Source: an uncultured Aliterella sp.
GTDB taxonomy: Bacteria; Cyanobacteriota; Cyanobacteriia; Cyanobacteriales; Chroococcidiopsidaceae
Assembly: GCA_905479905.1 (NCBI GenBank)
Contig: CAJQOK010000196.1
Location: 1 to 6,422, forward strand
Reading direction: 5' to 3'
DNA length: 6,422 nt
Each line of letters starts with the position of its first letter. The stretch's first letter is position 1. The notes below the pieces were generated by a model, which ran no database searches, was not told the DNA's origin, and was given only the letters and a program-made list of their open reading frames with translations. The position numbers and the translations under genes were made by a program. Positions 5,745 to 6,422 of the stretch are shown here, in pieces.

Positions 5745-6266
5745 ATGCCGTCAGGTAGAACCCACGATCGCATTACTTTATGGAGTTTACCTATAATTGC
5801 TGGTTGCACCTATCTATTAACTCATAGAAATAGCGATCGCACTTTAATTGTCGCGGGTGCATTTTTATTTAGCGGCTTAATGTTTGGGCCAGACTTAGAT
5901 ATATATTCGGTACAATACAAACGCTGGGGTTATTTGCGGTGGTTGTGGATACCTTACCAAAAAACCTTAAAACATCGCTCTTTTTTTTCTCACGGACTAA
6001 TTATTGGGACGACAGTTAGATTAATATACTTAGCCTTTTGGTTAAGTATAGTGGGAATTTTTGCAGTGGGAATAGCAGAATTATGGGGAGATATAAGTTG
6101 GAATTGGCAATTGTGGGCGCAATTAGCTAAAAAATATACTTATGAATGGATTGCATTGTTTGTTGGCTTAGAGATGGGCGCAATCAGTCATATATTAAGC
6201 GATCGCCTGGGTTCCTTTGTCAAACGCCAGCAGCGAAATAAAATAAAGAAATCGACAAGTAAGTAA
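5745..6266 (+). CDS. DUF2227-type putative metal-binding membrane protein
   Basis: A complete 173-residue protein that begins with the family's own N-terminus MPSGRTHDRIT, which fixes the ATG. Conserved polar motifs are spread between hydrophobic segments: H7/D8, FGPDLD with D50 and D52, the aromatic block YKRWGYLRWLWIPY (58-71), HRSFFSHG with H77 and H83, and ISHILSD with H149 and D153. The regular His/Asp pattern is why such proteins are annotated as metal-binding, but no reaction is known to me. Hydrophobic stretches at about 13-26, 33-48, 85-111 and 133-151 predict an integral membrane protein; the tail (159-173) is basic and probably cytoplasmic. No Shine-Dalgarno sequence is evident. 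It is divergent from tRNA-Val with 91 bases between them and has no operon partner in view. An 8-T run at 5981-5988 lies inside the HRSFFSH codons. Confidence 0.85.
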   Translation: MPSGRTHDRITLWSLPIIAGCTYLLTHRNSDRTLIVAGAFLFSGLMFGPDLDIYSVQYKRWGYLRWLWIPYQKTLKHRSFFSHGLIIGTTVRLIYLAFWLSIVGIFAVGIAELWGDISWNWQLWAQLAKKYTYEWIALFVGLEMGAISHILSDRLGSFVKRQQRNKIKKSTSK

Positions 6267-6279
6267 TAGTAATTTGGGC

Positions 6280-6315
6280 GTTGCTGAAAGTATAATGATT
6301 TTTCCTTTCTGCAAC
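6280..6315. repeat. Imperfect inverted repeat downstream of the DUF2227-type gene
   Basis: GTTGCTGAAAG (6280-6290) and CTTTCTGCAAC (6305-6315) pair over 10 of 11 positions with a T/T mismatch in the middle and a 14-nt loop; GG at 6277-6278 can extend the stem with CC at 6316-6317 by bulging one C. It begins 14 bases after the stop codon. It could be the gene's 3' hairpin, although no T-tract follows (CTGTCTCCTCC). The GGGCGTTGCTGA sequence is reminiscent of cyanobacterial mobile-element ends, which I cannot verify here. Confidence 0.5.
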
Positions 6316-6363
6316 CCTGTCTCCTCCTTATACATACCGCATTGGGAATTGTTCATTGAAATT

Positions 6364-6401
6364 ATTACCAATTACCAATTACCAATTACCAATTACCAAT
6401 T
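6364..6401. repeat. Heptamer tandem repeat (ATTACCA)n
   Basis: Five exact copies of ATTACCA run from 6364 to 6398, followed by a partial ATT (6399-6401). Short tandemly repeated heptamers of this kind are common between genes in filamentous and related cyanobacteria. The array is non-coding in context and ends two bases before an ATG at 6403 that leaves the window. Confidence 0.95.
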
Positions 6402-6422
6402 CATGATGTCTAACCCAAATAA

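Larger units (their letters stand above)
741..6206. repeat. Nine dispersed HIP1 octamers (GCGATCGC)
   Basis: HIP1 sites start at 741, 1563, 2314, 3018, 4123, 4404, 5031, 5833 and 6199, about one per 700 bases, all within coding regions (radC 1, the large sensor gene 6, the DUF2227-type gene 2). This density is far above random expectation and is a hallmark of many cyanobacterial genomes. The entry spans first to last site; the sites themselves are 8 bp each. Confidence 0.95.

Noticed and set aside
6403..6422. ATGATGTCTAACCC at the right edge as the start of a next gene
   Set aside because: Only six codons are visible and no ribosome binding site precedes them; it cannot be supported within the window.

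Overview
The window is a piece of cyanobacterial chromosome. The evidence is nine copies of the HIP1 octamer GCGATCGC, a heptameric ATTACCA tandem repeat, C-run/G-run intergenic repeats of the 'NPPFKGG' kind, and a gene set (RadC, a giant CheB/CheR-PAS-histidine kinase hybrid, a DUF2227-type 'metal-binding' protein) that is common in filamentous and coccoid cyanobacteria. The exact genus cannot be fixed from the sequence.

Layout: a possible 3' tail of an upstream gene (2-61); three degenerate tandem C/G-rich repeat units (76-203) that run up to the stop of radC (204-932, minus); a divergent intergenic region (933-1145) with two dyads; one very large gene (1146-5315, plus) that fills two thirds of the window; a short convergent remnant of a P-loop kinase gene of the phosphoribulokinase/uridine kinase type (5319-5450, minus); tRNA-Val(UAC) (5582-5653, minus); a DUF2227-type membrane protein gene (5745-6266, plus); an imperfect inverted repeat (6280-6315); and a heptamer tandem repeat (6364-6401).

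The central protein (1389 residues) joins, in order, a CheB methylesterase domain, a CheR methyltransferase domain, a degenerate PAS-like domain, a heptad-repeat coiled coil, two more PAS-like domains, a HisKA/HATPase histidine kinase core and a C-terminal receiver. All key catalytic residues I looked for are present, so it should be active. It has no chemoreceptor, CheA, CheW or CheY neighbour, which makes it an orphan multi-output sensor. The other genes look like unrelated housekeeping or accessory loci, and no operon is evident.

The most unusual signal is inside the large gene. Three perfect inverted repeats (11-bp arms with a 3-nt loop, 15-bp arms with a 3-nt loop, and a 26-bp uninterrupted palindrome centred on HIP1) each fall on an inter-domain linker: CheB|CheR, CheR|PAS and PAS|HisKA. 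The middle one has the full form of an intrinsic terminator (A-tract, GC-containing stem, T-tract) within the reading frame. A second clear signal is the truncated, start-less kinase fragment between the large gene and the tRNA, which keeps an intact Walker A motif.
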